This document shows, piece after piece, positions 24,149-35,192 of a stretch of 64,000 nt of DNA. The DNA comes from Panagrolaimus kolymaensis (lineage: Eukaryota; Nematoda; Chromadorea; Rhabditida; Panagrolaimidae): contig JAJQJQ010000023.1 of NCBI GenBank assembly GCA_028622995.1, forward strand, positions 2,976,001-3,040,000, in the 5' to 3' direction. The stretch's first letter is position 1. The number at the start of each line of letters is the position of its first letter. The translations under genes were made by a program, and so were the position numbers. The notes below the pieces were generated by a model, which saw nothing but the letters and a program-made list of their open reading frames with translations, did not search any database and had not been told where the DNA came from.

Positions 24149-24170
24149 GATAAGCAAAAAAGGTATATAA
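24149..24170 (+). promoter_or_regulatory. GATA site plus TATA box upstream of the basic-protein gene B
   Basis: GATAAG at 24149-24154 is followed 9 nt later by TATATAA at 24164-24170, and the ATG used here is 57 nt downstream. The order and spacing mirror the promoter of gene A. Confidence 0.45.
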
Positions 24171-24226
24171 AGCAAGGAATCAATGGAGAAGTCTTCAATT
24201 TTCTTCATTTGTCTATAAACAAAATC

Positions 24227-24934
24227 ATGAATCAAAATTGGTATCCAAATATTGATATTCCTGTAACCTCTATTGAATCAACTCAACCTTATTATTCTGC
24301 ACCTGATAGTTATTCATATAATCAAATGTCTCATCATCAACAACAATTTTTTACTAATTCTGTTTATAATTCCAACAACATTCATTCACAATCATGTCCA
24401 AGTATTGATTATTCAACAACACCACAATTACCCTTACAAATTTCCACTGAATCTAGTCCTTCCCCACCTTTACATGAATCAAATTCAATGAGATCTTCAC
24501 CTAAATTTGCTCCAGTTAGAAAGCTTACCCGAGCATCCTCCATTCCAAGTAACTGTTCAACACCAAAATATATGAATTCAAACCCATATCATTATCCATC
24601 CACACAATTAACCATTCCAAATTATAATCCTATTTTGGAACTTCGCCATCAAGATCCAACAAAGCCTCTTTATGAAGGGCAAAAACGTGGAAGAAAGCCC
24701 AAAGCTGATAATATCGATGAAGAAAAAAAGCTTACTAAACGTATTTATGGCCGCCATTATCGCAAAAATAAAAATTTGGAAGCTTTGAAAGTACAAGAAA
24801 AGTTTAAAACAACTAAAATTTATATGGATTCCATCAAAGAATGGGCTGCGAATGTTGGATGTAATGAATTAGTTGCTTTAGTCAATAATCATGAAAAGTT
24901 GATGACTGAAATCGACAATTTTACCGATTTATAA
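24227..24934 (+). CDS. Putative basic DNA-binding (bZIP-like) protein B
   Basis: This is a single-exon gene encoding 235 aa. The open frame extends upstream to 24134, but the TATA box at 24164-24170 lies inside that extension, so the Met at 24227 (MNQNWYPN) is taken as the start. Residues 1-140 are Ser/Asn/Tyr/His/Pro-rich. Near residue 155 comes KRGRKPKAD (AT-hook-like), then EEKKLTKRIYGRHYRKNK and a long predicted helix through KEWAANVGCNELVALV. It shares the RGR..AD..EE..KR.Y.R.YR.K pattern with the gene at 20911. It is probably nuclear and could bind DNA through the basic segment, but no named family can be assigned with certainty. The Ser/Asn-rich half suggests an activation or disordered region. 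Confidence 0.75.
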   Translation: MNQNWYPNIDIPVTSIESTQPYYSAPDSYSYNQMSHHQQQFFTNSVYNSNNIHSQSCPSIDYSTTPQLPLQISTESSPSPPLHESNSMRSSPKFAPVRKLTRASSIPSNCSTPKYMNSNPYHYPSTQLTIPNYNPILELRHQDPTKPLYEGQKRGRKPKADNIDEEKKLTKRIYGRHYRKNKNLEALKVQEKFKTTKIYMDSIKEWAANVGCNELVALVNNHEKLMTEIDNFTDL

Positions 24935-25596
24935 TAAACTACTTTAAGAAAAAAATTAGCTAGCTATTTATTTTATCATTTATTTATTTATTGGAATTGT
25001 AGAAGGTTTTTTTGCTTTTAATTTAAAATCGAATAATTTTTATTAATTCTGGAAATATCTTTTTTTAATTACCAAAAAATCAAACAAAAAAATTTATAAG
25101 TTTTGTGTATCTGTTGTACAGATAGATTCGTGCTAAGATTTTCAAAATTTGCCATTCATTTATTTTTGTAAAAAAAGCTTTTTTTTGTTTTGTAAAAATT
25201 TTCTTATCCTTTCAATAAAAAAAGTTAATTATGTTTTTGATTGTATTTATTTCTTTTAATTATTTTCCCTCATTAAACATTATATTATTTCATAACCATT
25301 TCCTTGATTATTTTCCGTGCATGTATCAGCTATTTATAATAAACATTTTCGTTATAAAGAAAATTTTTCTTGTTTAATATATTTTTTGAAAGAGTTTTCG
25401 AATATTACGATCGCTTATCTAAAAACTTTTTGATTTCATTGCATTGTAGTAAAAAGAGAGAAAGGTTTTAAAAACATCATAACTTTTCGTGAAGGAATGC
25501 TTTTTACCGCGTTCGACTAATAGCAAATCTTCGAGGGTTGCAATTTTATAATTTGTTGCTTTACATTTATTTTTATTCCATATTATAGCTTTAGAA
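24935..25596. other. Intergenic, no gene seen
   Basis: This AT-rich spacer carries AATAAA near 25215 and several T runs. Its right end has T-rich AG sequences (ATATTATAG, GCTTTAG) immediately before the next ATG, suitable as trans-splice acceptors. Confidence 0.4.
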
Positions 25597-26502
25597 ATGA
25601 TGGCTCTTTCATCTTTTCATGGTGCAATGGATGATGTGGATTTTATGAAAAGAGGTGTTCAAGAACAACAAGAAATACAGCATGAATCAACTTTTGAAGG
25701 TGGCGAAATTGACATGGATGTTGATACCGATGAATCAAGTGGTTCTGTTTCTCCGAAAAATGAATCTGTTAATGAAACAACTAATTTCTCACCAGAACCA
25801 TGTTATTTTCTTCCACCTCCTCCTGTTCCACCTCAACTTAATCTTATTGCTCGTATGGATGAAGAATCAATGATGTCAATTGAAGATAATAAGGAGAATA
25901 TGAAAGATGATGAATCACTGAAGAAGAAGAAAGTATCACCAAAAAAGAAAAAAGAATCAAGCAAACTTAAGAAAGCTGAAAGCAAAGGAAAAAAGAAATC
26001 AAGTGGTAAAATTGAAAGTCCTTCACCAATTATCAAGCCTAAACCAAAGCCTCATGTTTATCATTTTCAACCATTGGCTTCTATTTGGGGTAATTATAAG
26101 ATTCCAAAAAAGAATGATGATGCTGTTTCTCCTAATGTTAATCCAACTTCAACTTCGTTTTCTAATGGTTACCAAAGTCCGATGAATTCTGATGTCTCTT
26201 TTCCTGAAAAACAAAGCAGCAGTCAATCTCCTTTTACGCCGTCATCAAGTTCTTATGTTGGAAAATATTCACCGTTAACCATCGAAAAAGTTGCTGCTTT
26301 TCCATCAAATTTTGAAACTCCTCAATCTTCTATCTCATCAATCGATTCTAACAACTTTGCTACTCCATCTGGTCGACCTCGTCCTTATTCAAAATCTCAA
26401 ACATCCGAGAAGAAGTTGTCGCTTGGTCCACGTTGTGAACTTATGCCGTCTGATGGTACTACTGGTATTAAAATAATTATTAGGTTACCTAAAAAGGTAT
26501 AA
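25597..26502 (+). CDS. Orphan Lys/Ser/Pro-rich, probably nuclear protein
   Basis: This is a single-exon frame of 301 aa, not recognised. An acidic N-terminal third (DMDVDTDESSGSVSP) precedes a Pro cluster (LPPPPVPPQL). A highly basic stretch near residues 105-140 (repeated KKK, SPKKKKESSKLKK, KGKKKSSGK) looks like a nuclear localisation or nucleic-acid-binding segment. A Ser/Thr/Pro/Phe-rich low-complexity region follows, then a short ordered-looking C-terminus ending TGIKIIIRLPKK. Codon use and uninterrupted length in AT-rich DNA support a real gene, and an AATAAA at 26561-26566 follows the stop. The start is set by the first Met (MMAL) just after a TTTAG acceptor-like sequence. It could be a chromatin or RNA-binding protein; no function is claimed. 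Confidence 0.75.
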   Translation: MMALSSFHGAMDDVDFMKRGVQEQQEIQHESTFEGGEIDMDVDTDESSGSVSPKNESVNETTNFSPEPCYFLPPPPVPPQLNLIARMDEESMMSIEDNKENMKDDESLKKKKVSPKKKKESSKLKKAESKGKKKSSGKIESPSPIIKPKPKPHVYHFQPLASIWGNYKIPKKNDDAVSPNVNPTSTSFSNGYQSPMNSDVSFPEKQSSSQSPFTPSSSSYVGKYSPLTIEKVAAFPSNFETPQSSISSIDSNNFATPSGRPRPYSKSQTSEKKLSLGPRCELMPSDGTTGIKIIIRLPKKV

Positions 26503-26646
26503 TTTTTGTTTCTATTGTTTGTTTGCTTAATCACACTTGTTATTTTGATATGTTTTATAAAATAAAATCGTTTTGATTGAAACAACTTGTAATGCGTATT
26601 ATTTCAAACACAAGAAAAGAATTTAAAGCGTATTAAAAGTTTATAT

Positions 26647-27023
26647 TTAAGCAGGATTTACAGTAAGGGGTTGAAATTTTCGAAGAACCACATGTTCATT
26701 TGATTGATTTTTATTGCGGCTTGAATATTTAGCAACGGCAATTACAAAGGCTATTGTACAAACAAATATTGCAAATGTAAGGAAAATAATAAAAAGAATA
26801 AGGATTATAACAACTGGCCAATAAGTTAGAATAATAAAATTTAAGAGGATTCTGGTTTCATTCAAATCAGCTGCCGAATTTTCAGTAATATTTCCCTAGA
26901 AATTGTTTTCATTAAAATGATGTTGGAAGACAAGGTCATTACATCCTTAATGCCTTCGAAAAGTGGCTCCAATTGTTCACCAATTTCTAGAACAACCTTT
27001 GTCAAATTAGTAATTGTTCCCAT
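26647..27023 (-). CDS. Small single-pass membrane protein, orphan
   Basis: The product is 109 aa from exons 27023-26943 and 26895-26647, joined by a 47-nt GT..CTAG intron. The N-terminal 50 residues are soluble and carry three N-glycosylation sequons (NLT, NIT, NET). A strongly hydrophobic segment of about 30 residues follows (Ile/Leu/Phe/Val), then a basic tail with KYSSRNKNQ. The positive residues after the helix and the sequons before it favour an N-out, C-in topology without a cleaved signal peptide. The start is supported by a CAATTTAG acceptor 6 nt upstream of the ATG. No family is recognised. Its start lies about 350 bp from the divergent sulfotransferase gene, so the two may share a promoter region. 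Confidence 0.65.
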
Positions 27024-27378
27024 ATGTGCTAAATTGAAACTTTGTCACTGATATAACAAGCAATGTAAAATGAAAACTGTTATTTCTTCTCAACATTTTA
27101 TACTGGATTTCTAACATCAAAACAATAGGCTTGCTTGTAACAATGAAAATATTCGTAAGAATGTTTGCATGCAAAAACAAAAACAGCAAACATTCATAAC
27201 TTCCAATATGTAGTTTCTAATTAGTTTTCCACCACATTCAAAAGAATAAAAAAAAAGTAAACTACAAAGACTCCAAAAAAAGGGAAGGGATTACTCAAAA
27301 TAGTTTTATCCGACGAGCGGACATAGTTGAAAAAAAGGAAAAGAGTTTACCAAATGCAAACATACTAACTTTTAGAAA

Positions 27379-28725
27379 ATGCGACTGTTGACATCTCCAA
27401 TTTATTTATTTCGAATATTTTTTAGTTTTGCTGCTTTTGTTTTTATTGTTTCAATTATTTCAAATTTTTCATTTCCGACTAATATTAATGAGAAAACTTT
27501 AAAGGAAGACAACAATCTTCCTCTCATACAAAGAATTCCTGCTCTTAAAACTAATTACAATAACCACCGACAACATGTTTTGAATCTTGATAAAACTACT
27601 CTGGCAAATCACAGCTATTTTAATACAGATTTTCTAAAACTAAATTCAATTTGCGAAGAAGAAGATACGAAGCAATGCTCCAAACCTTTTAGGAAGCATA
27701 ATTCTCAAATTTATGTTTGTATAATATGATGAAACAAAAGCATCAAAGCATTAACCTAATATGTATTTTAGATTGCTCCTCGGTATAAGCTTGCAGCATG
27801 TACTATTCCTAAAAACATGTCAACGATGTTACGAGACCTAATGTGCTACCTCTTAGATCCAGAAAAATTTATGAAGAGGAAACAACGATTCTCAAATTAT
27901 CAATTCATCAATATGTATGTTTAAAGTTTAAGCCCAAGATGAATCATTATGCTTTAATTTTAGATGTTATAATGGAACAATTAGTGATTTTGCTTCTTAT
28001 CAAAACTTTAAAGAAAATATTCACGAATTTGATCCAAAACTTTGGACACTTTTAGTACTTGTTCGAGACCCAGTGGAAAGATTTGTCTCAATGTTTGTTG
28101 ATAAATGTGTGAGGTAATACTCATCGGCATTATTATATACAAATACCAAAAATCTCAAAAATTTAGGCAAAAACTATGTATGCTTTGCAAAACGGATTTC
28201 AATTGTTTCATTAAACAAGCTTACAACGATATCATGGAAGCATCAAAAACTCCAATGAATAAAAAAGTCGATGATGCATTTTTGATGAAATTTTATCTTC
28301 CTCAAAATTGGTAAACATATTTTTCATTCAAATAACAATAAATAAATAAAACTAAATATAGGGATTGTGAAATGTCAGAGTTTAATGAAAATTACGTCAA
28401 ACATCAATATACAAGCCTTAGACATGTAAAGAGTGGATTCTATGATGAGCTGGAAAAATTCTTCAAAAGTATTAGAGTGGGTGAAACTGAAGTCGATTAC
28501 ATAATGAAACATTTGTATAAAGAAAAAACCATACACAATACTCAAGAAAATGCAATATTAAGCCCAATCAGTCAAGCAATTACAAACAAAATTCGAGAAA
28601 GTTCATATTTGAGTGAACTCATTGTAAGAATGTATTATTACGATTATAAACTTTTTGGATTTAATATACCTAATTTAAAAATGATTTATCTTGAAGAACG
28701 AAAAAATAAAGGAGAAAAAAAATAA
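27379..28725 (+). CDS. Nematode carbohydrate sulfotransferase (Sulfotransfer_2 type)
   Basis: This is a 378-aa type II Golgi membrane enzyme expected to move sulfate from PAPS to glycans. Five exons: 27379-27714, 27772-27914, 27964-28113, 28167-28310 and 28362-28725, total divisible by three. A short cytosolic N-terminus leads to a hydrophobic anchor (about residues 8-32). The 5'-phosphosulfate loop is APRYKLAACTIPKNMSTM (Lys126 of IPKNMST), and the 3'-phosphate motif is LVRDPVERFVSMF (Arg194). The following Cys-rich region (KLCMLCKTDFNCF) and the C-terminal segment YYYDYKLFGF are like the C. elegans family of chondroitin-sulfotransferase-like proteins. The start has a CTTTTAG acceptor 3 nt upstream. 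An AATAAA at 28750-28755 is the likely poly(A) signal, and a MITE inserted just beyond it. Confidence 0.85.
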
Positions 28726-28778
28726 AAGAAATTTGTTTTGGAAGCTTTCAATAAATTGCTTCGATTGACGAGCGAGAG

Positions 28779-28992
28779 TAGGGTTGTCAAAAAAGATTTC
28801 CCGGGAATTTCCCGATTTTTCCTGGGAAATTTCCCGCTACAAACCCTTACAAAGTTTCACAAAGTCTAACAAAGTTCTACAAAAGTTGCTATAACTTTGT
28901 TAAACTTTGTAAGACTTTGTGAAGGTTTGTAGCGGGAAAATTCCCGGGAAATTTCCCCATTTTCCCATTTCCCGGGAAATTCGACAACCCTA
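28779..28992. mobile_element. hAT-like foldback MITE with 8-bp target duplication
   Basis: This 214-bp element starts TAGGGTTGTC and ends GACAACCCTA (perfect 10-bp terminal inverted repeats). It is flanked by AGCGAGAG at 28771-28778 and 28993-29000, an exact 8-bp target duplication. The two arms remain largely complementary along almost the whole length: several TTTCCCGGGAA-type blocks and the GCGGGAAA/ACAAACC block pair across the centre, where ACAAAG-type repeats face CTTTGT repeats. It therefore folds into a near-complete hairpin. TAGGG termini and 8-bp duplication agree with the hAT superfamily. No coding capacity. It sits between the poly(A) signal of the sulfotransferase gene and the next gene. 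Confidence 0.88.
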
Positions 28993-29296
28993 AGCGAGAG
29001 AAACATACTGTAGAAGCAGCAACAATCATGCTATATTTTCGATGTAAGAGTTGCTGGAAGCATAGCCTTGCTTGACGATTTTGTTTTCTTTCTTTGACAA
29101 TTTTCAATGACAAAATTCTTCAAAAGTTTTCAATCTTCGTTTTTGTAAATGCTGCTTTCAATTTTATTCTGATTTTTTCTTCCTATCTCTTTCATAGTCA
29201 TTGTCGCGTTTCCCATTTTTCATCTTTCGACCACCATTTACATGTTTATTGCATTTTATCTAATTTCCCTATTTATTTCCAATTTTTAGAGTCAAA

Positions 29297-30097
29297 ATGG
29301 AAGCTAGCTTTATCGACGATGTCTATCCTCCCTTCAATCCATGCTTTCAACCAAATCCAGAACTTTGCTACTATACGGAAAATTGTAAGTTTTGCTTGTA
29401 CCTAATACTTTTCGATAATACTCATTTATTTTTAGATAAAGAATTCCCAATTATGATTGCTGATAATCTTCCATTCTTTCATCCTGCTTATTACAAATAT
29501 GCAGTTATTAAAACTATTGGAAAGATTGTAGCAATGGCGATGCATAATGCTCATGAAATTTCAAATGAATTCCTTTCTCGTCTTGCAAATGGTCATCGTG
29601 ATCTCAAACAATATGAAGATGCTCTTCAACAAGGTCTTATTCGTCCAGTTGCCAATGCCATGCAACCTGTCATGAATCTCAAAACATTCGAACAGCAACT
29701 TTGCTTTACTTTGATTGAAGTATGCAACTCTACACTGCATCAAGTTCCTACTGAACAACTTGCTAGCGTCGTCAACATTTTAATTGATGATAATATCACT
29801 GCATGTTTGGAATACATTGCTGCAACTTCATGCAAGGAAGCTTTTGTTATGATCCAAGATTCTGTTAGAGGAACCATTTTCAAACTTGATCAATATTATT
29901 CAAAGCAATCTGCAAAAATTTTGTATGGAAGTTATCTAAGGTAAGAGTTTTTTTCCATGTGATTTATCTTAATAAAGCAATGTTTTAGCCCTCATAGTCC
30001 GTCTGATTTGAGCACACCTTTATTCTTCTCTCAATCGTCTCCAAATTATCCTGATGTCAAGAACGTTCCTCCTGGACACTCAATTCGACCATTTTAA
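29297..30097 (+). CDS. Orphan alpha-helical protein (233 aa)
   Basis: Exons 29297-29384, 29436-29940 and 29989-30097 join in phase. The start has a TTTTTAG acceptor 7 nt upstream. A Pro/Asn/Cys-containing N-terminus (PPFNPCFQPNPELCYY) is followed by about 170 residues of helix-rich sequence with evenly spaced hydrophobics and few low-complexity runs. The tail is Ser/Pro-rich (PHSPSDLSTP, SQSSPNYPD) and ends SIRPF. No signal peptide or membrane segment is evident. Codon use is clearly protein-like. I do not recognise the family; conserved spacing of Trp-free helices suggests a scaffold or binding domain, but function is unknown. Confidence 0.8.
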
Positions 30098-32089
30098 AAT
30101 TTTTTGTTTTATGTTTTCGTTTAGTTTGATTTGTTTTTTCTATAAATCTTAAGTAATATTTCGTAATAACATGTGTATGTGTACTTTTTGATGCAGTTTT
30201 ATTTTTGCAAAGAGAATTCATTTTGTGAAGCAAAGAGTCCATTCTTATTTCGCAATAAAACGAGCCAACAGCATTGTTGGGTTTATTCATGGAAAAATGG
30301 CTTGTCGGCGTCATAGCTTTTCTTTGTATGTAGTATTTCCTTATTTTATTGAAGTTACAGCTGGTGGCCTTTAAGCTCAAGAAAAAATATGCACAAGAGA
30401 AAGAAAGAATGAAGCAGCCAAAGCTTTGCTAATTTTATTAATGAAAAATGTTTCGACTTTTAGCAGACTTTTTTACTATTTTTTTAAAAGGCATTTGCTG
30501 GAATGTTAAACTCCCGTTTATATTCATAGATTTATTTTTCTATGTGTTATTAGTAACAACACAATATTACTTTTTAAATCTTTTTCTTCTTAAAATGTAT
30601 GTGAAAGTTGAAAACGGACCCACATGTTTTGATTTTTTTATTTTTAGTCTTTTTCCTTTCTCTTTCCAAATGTCTGTTAAAAACGTGAAAAAGCATGTGG
30701 AGGAAGAGAGGATAGCAGCAAACAGCAAAAAACGTAAATTTATTTTGGATGGTCGCCAACTAACAATAAACAAGTGTCATCTTTGAAAATTCTATGAATC
30801 AGCATTGAAAAAAAGTTTTATCAATATTTCTGAGAACCTTTTGAAAAGAGTAGTCACGTTTTTTGATTATAGCGAAAGTTTGTTTAATGTGACTACTATT
30901 GATTCGTGATTTTTTTGGGTGACGACAGAAGGAAGACGCGTTTTTCTTTCTTATCAATGGATGGACGTAAAAAGCTGTTACCGAATTTCACTTTGTTTTA
31001 ATTTTTTATCAAAGTTGGCTTGCTTTTCTTTACTTTTTTCATTTAGAGAATATTCTAATAGCTTTTTGGTAGAAGAAAACGGAATGGCATTTTTTGTGAA
31101 GTATCAATTTGATCTATCAATAGTCCTTTTTTATTTTTGGTTTGCCTTTGAGAAACCTATTTTTCCTTTGACCATCAATTTTTGCAAAAAAAACTTTGGT
31201 TTTTTCAAAAAATGACCTAGCGTAATTAGATTAATTTTTGTGATTCATTACTTTTTGTGTAAAAAAACGGAGCTCTTTTTGTTGTGCTGCGATAATTTTC
31301 CACTTTGCGCAGACATCAATGAAAAAGACAAAAATGAATCACTTACTCTTCTTCGTCTTTTTTCTTCTTCAGGAAGATGGTTGTCGTCTCTCTGCTCAAT
31401 CGACCTTTGAATTTTCTTCCTCTTTTTTTTTTGATTTGTTTCCGATACAATTTTTTTCGACAACTTTTTTTATTGTCAAAAATCTTTAAAAAAAAGAAAA
31501 TATCGTTTCAAAAAAATGTCATAAAAAAATTGCGCGATCGACTAAGTCTTGCTTGGTTGTTTCATTTTTTTCTGGAAGCCTGCCATCCAGCCGATGAAGG
31601 CTCGCTCGGACTCTCTTTCTTTCTTTTTCAATGTGCATCATTCTCTTGGTTGCTTGCCTTCGCTGTTGCTGCCACCGGGTTTTTTTTTTGCGTGCGTGTT
31701 TGTGCAAAAGCAAAAAATGGACGTTCCTCCTAAAAAGCTTGCTGCTTTTTTTTTTACAAAGGCGTGGTTTTTTTCTTTCATTTTCTTTTTTAGAGACTGA
31801 CCAATTCTAAGATACATACAAAACGAACATTTTTTTATAGAAAAAAATAGCCCAGAGGGGGCAACATTGAGCTGTTCCGTCGTCATCGGTTGCAAAGCCC
31901 TCTTCCTTCGCTTCATTATTACGCCAACTAAAAAGAGGGTGAAACAGCTGCTGCTGCTGTTGCCAGACGAGCCTCGTATTTTCTTTCAATAATTTTTTGG
32001 CTTTCATTATTTTCTTTGTGCCTTATTCGGGTAATTTTAATTGAAAAAAAAGAAAAAACGTTTCTTTTCCTCATTGTGGGCCATAAAAG
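30098..32089. other. Intergenic, no gene seen
   Basis: About 2 kb of AT-rich DNA with many T and A runs. Open frames on both strands around 30448-30786 and 31377-31916 overlap each other on opposite strands and have Phe/Lys-rich shadow compositions. No exon-intron structure was found. Confidence 0.5.
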
Positions 32090-35018
32090 ATGCGAATACG
32101 GTTATTATTTTTGGTGATAATATTTTTGGGATATCTTTCAAACACTTTTTGTTCGAGAAGCAAACGATCAGCTCATGATGCTCCAGATTATTCGATAGTT
32201 GTAACAGATAATATTCAAAGATTTGTTTATGTTATTGCGTTCATTGATAAAATTACTGTAAGTTATTTTTCGATAACCCCAATTCATCTTATTTATTATC
32301 TCATTGTGATCCTCGAGAAGCTACTTACCTAATTTTTACTTTTTAACTTGCTCGCAATTTCTGGTTAATAAGCTCAAATTTGTTTTCGATTGCGGTGGGT
32401 GGTTACGGTGAATTTATGACAACTTTCTAAAAACAAGTTTTTTCTCTCTCACTGTTTTATATTTTCTAAAAGTGTCGATTTGATAAAAATTATCCTTTCA
32501 TTTTTATTAAAGTGTCAAAAAGAATATTCCGCTTTCCTATCAAATTCTTTTTCGATAATATTACTGCCAGATGACCTTGAATGATATTTCCAACTCATTT
32601 GAGAGCCATCTTAAACGACCTCACCAAAATAATAAAAAAGGGCTTATTTTCGTGACAGCCACCTCTTTATTTTTTTATTCCATCAATTGAAAAAGAAAAA
32701 AGCCATTGCAAAAAAATAAAAAAAAGCTTCCGACAATATTTCAACCATCTGCTCAATGATAATTGCCTGAAATGAATGAAACAGAAAAATTTTCCTATAA
32801 AATTGTCACAAAATCCCATCATCACCATTCACATACATATTTTATAGGCTCAAATATATCATAATGATCCAGAAACAATTCGATTTGCAATAAATCGAAT
32901 TTTTACTACGGCAAACACATATTTTTATCAGCTAAATTTGCGATTGATTGTTGCGGATATAATTTTAACTGGAAAAGAATTTTCTGATTTGCAACATTCA
33001 AATGATTATCATAATAATCTAAGGAAAAATCATGCATTACCATATCATAATTTTGCAATATTTTTTAATTCAAATATTAAATATAATCTTGCATGGCCGG
33101 GACAAATTTGTCGCCCGTATAATGGAATTCACATTCCTGTAAGTATTTTTTTCTGTTTCCATGTAGTTTTTGCTATAGAAATATTCGATTCTAAAGTGGC
33201 TACTTTTATAAATCGCATAAAAAACTAACTAAAAAAGATGAGTCCATGACAACATTAATAGAAAAAGAAAATGGTCATGGTTATGTTTATAACTTTCTTT
33301 CTCTTAAAATTATGTTTCAACATTGCTTCGACTCTTTCAAAACTATTTCATTTTCATTAAAAAAGTTTTTGGAAAAGATATGAAGTGCCAGACACTTTCA
33401 AAAAGCTTCCCATCTTTTTTGGAAAAAGCCCTCGGGGGAATATGCAAATAGCATTGCTTCTAAAATTTGAGTTTGCAAACCTTTTTTTCAAATTGGAATT
33501 GAGTAGTTTAATTTTAAACTTTTTTCATAAAAAAGCACTCGAAAATGACCTTCAACGGAAAGAATTTTAGCAATTACGGTAACATCTTTAAACTTTTTTT
33601 TACAACGTTTGATTGCTCGTAAAAATTGGTCCATGACTCATTTGCTTTCTTTTTCTGCAAAAAAATATTTATTGCATCAAACAATTCTAATAAAAACAAC
33701 ATTTTCTCACAACTTGCTTTAAAAAAAATTTTATTAAAAAACGATGACCCATTGCGTTAAAAAGCTGCTGCCTCTATCAAAAATAAACAAGTGCATGTTG
33801 TTGCTGCTGGAGGAAGTTGCTATATTTTTTATTTTTTTCCCGCCAAAGGCAAAAATAAATAAATTCATCTCCTATGTCAGAAAGTGATCGTTTTTCACTT
33901 TTTATTGGTCACTGAACCATCATCATCCCATCTAATCCTTAAAAAAAGCGAAATGTGACATTGAGGGATTTCCGACAGCGGTTGAGCGATCCTCCTTTTT
34001 TTAAACGCACATATTTTTTAGTTGAATCATTATAATCCGGAAGAGAGCGGACCTGGCATATTTGAAGAATTTGCAGTTTTAATAAATTTATCAAAGAGGG
34101 AAGAAACCGAAAATGTTGAAAGTTGCCGATGTAAAAGCTACTTTGCTCATGCAAAACATCAAGCAAAATCAGATTGTTTGAGAATACCGGGATTTCCTGA
34201 AAATTGCTCCGTTCAAGCTTTTGCTAATAAACTTAAAGAAATTGATTGTTTATCAACGAAACTTCGAACTCCAGAAGATGATGCCAAAGAAGGATATGCT
34301 CAAGAATCAAGTGAAAATTCACTTTCAAAGATGAGTGTTTGTGGAAATGGAATCATTGAAACGGGAGAAAATTGTGATTGCGGATACAAACGTTATTGTT
34401 TAAATGAGCAACATCGAAAACATTGCAATCAAACAAGCTGTCGATGGAATGGTGAACACGCTATTGAGACTTTAGCTTTCGAAGATCATCCCGCTTGTGA
34501 ATGCAACTTTATACGAAAAATCATGAATGAACGATGTGGCAAACATCGGTGCCAACTTGATTATCCTATTTGGATTATTGTAAGTTGACGTTTATGGAAA
34601 CTAATTACGAATAAGTGTGTACAAATTTCAGCATGGTGTTATGTATTCCATCACAGCGTTTTTGATCTTCATATTTTGTTGCAGCTTTAGTTGCTGTCTA
34701 GGTCGAAATCCTAGCAAAGTTTATCGACAATCCATAATTTTTACGTTTGATGAAAAACCAAAACACAAACCACCTCCACCTCCAGCAACATCAAAGCCTC
34801 GACCAGTGATTGTTGTGATGAGACCAACTCAAGCACCTCCTCCACCGCCACCGGCTTCGGATAAACCAAAGAAAAAGCCTCCACCACTTCCAGCAACCGC
34901 TAAACCAATGTTACGACCGACGTTTATGTCTCAACAAATTCCATTACCTCCACAGCTACTTACTAAACCAAAAAAGGAGGAGAATCCATATGATAAAGTT
35001 CCAATGTCTTCGCCTTAA
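32090..35018 (+). CDS. ADAM-like membrane protein lacking the zinc-binding motif
   Basis: The protein is 467 aa from exons 32090-32257, 32848-33138, 34022-34579 and 34632-35018. It has a signal peptide (Leu/Ile/Phe-rich, ending near NTFCS) and a furin-like RSKR. A reprolysin-type N-subdomain follows (VTDNIQRFVYV, ANTYFYQLNLRLIVADI, ending AWPGQICRPYNGIHIP). The segment that should hold HExxHxxGxxH reads FEEFAVLINLSKREETEN, so no zinc ligands are present. Cys-rich sequence then enters a disintegrin-type start, VCGNGIIETGENCDCGY. There is one membrane helix near residues 344-365 and a Pro-rich cytosolic tail with PPPPPATSKPRP-like SH3 ligands. A prodomain is absent and the disintegrin/Cys-rich part is short. 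It probably works as an adhesion or binding protein. Introns of 590 and 883 bp were checked for a missing catalytic exon and none was seen. Confidence 0.75.
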
Positions 35019-35192
35019 ATATCTTATTACTTACTTTCTTTTACATTATTACGGGTGCCAATTTTCATTTTAAAACATATTGTTCTTGTTTTTTGTTTCT
35101 TATACATAATTAGTTGTTATTTATTTTTACGGGTTCTTTATTTTAAATTCTTGACAAAAAAAAGTTTAACAAAAAAAGAAAAGATAAAATTT

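Noticed and set aside
24134..24226. Upstream extension of basic protein B
   Set aside because: It contains the TATA box and GATA site, so it is promoter and not coding.
30448..30786. 112-codon plus-strand open frame rich in Phe/Leu
   Set aside because: Overlaps equally long frames on the other strand, lacks splice sites, promoter or any recognisable motif.
31377..31916. Several overlapping open frames on both strands
   Set aside because: They are mutual shadows in a T-rich region and show no protein-like features.
33139..34021. Possible missing catalytic ADAM exon in the long intron
   Set aside because: No frame in this intron encodes HExxH; the one plus-strand frame at 33385-33570 is Phe/Lys/Leu-rich without motifs.
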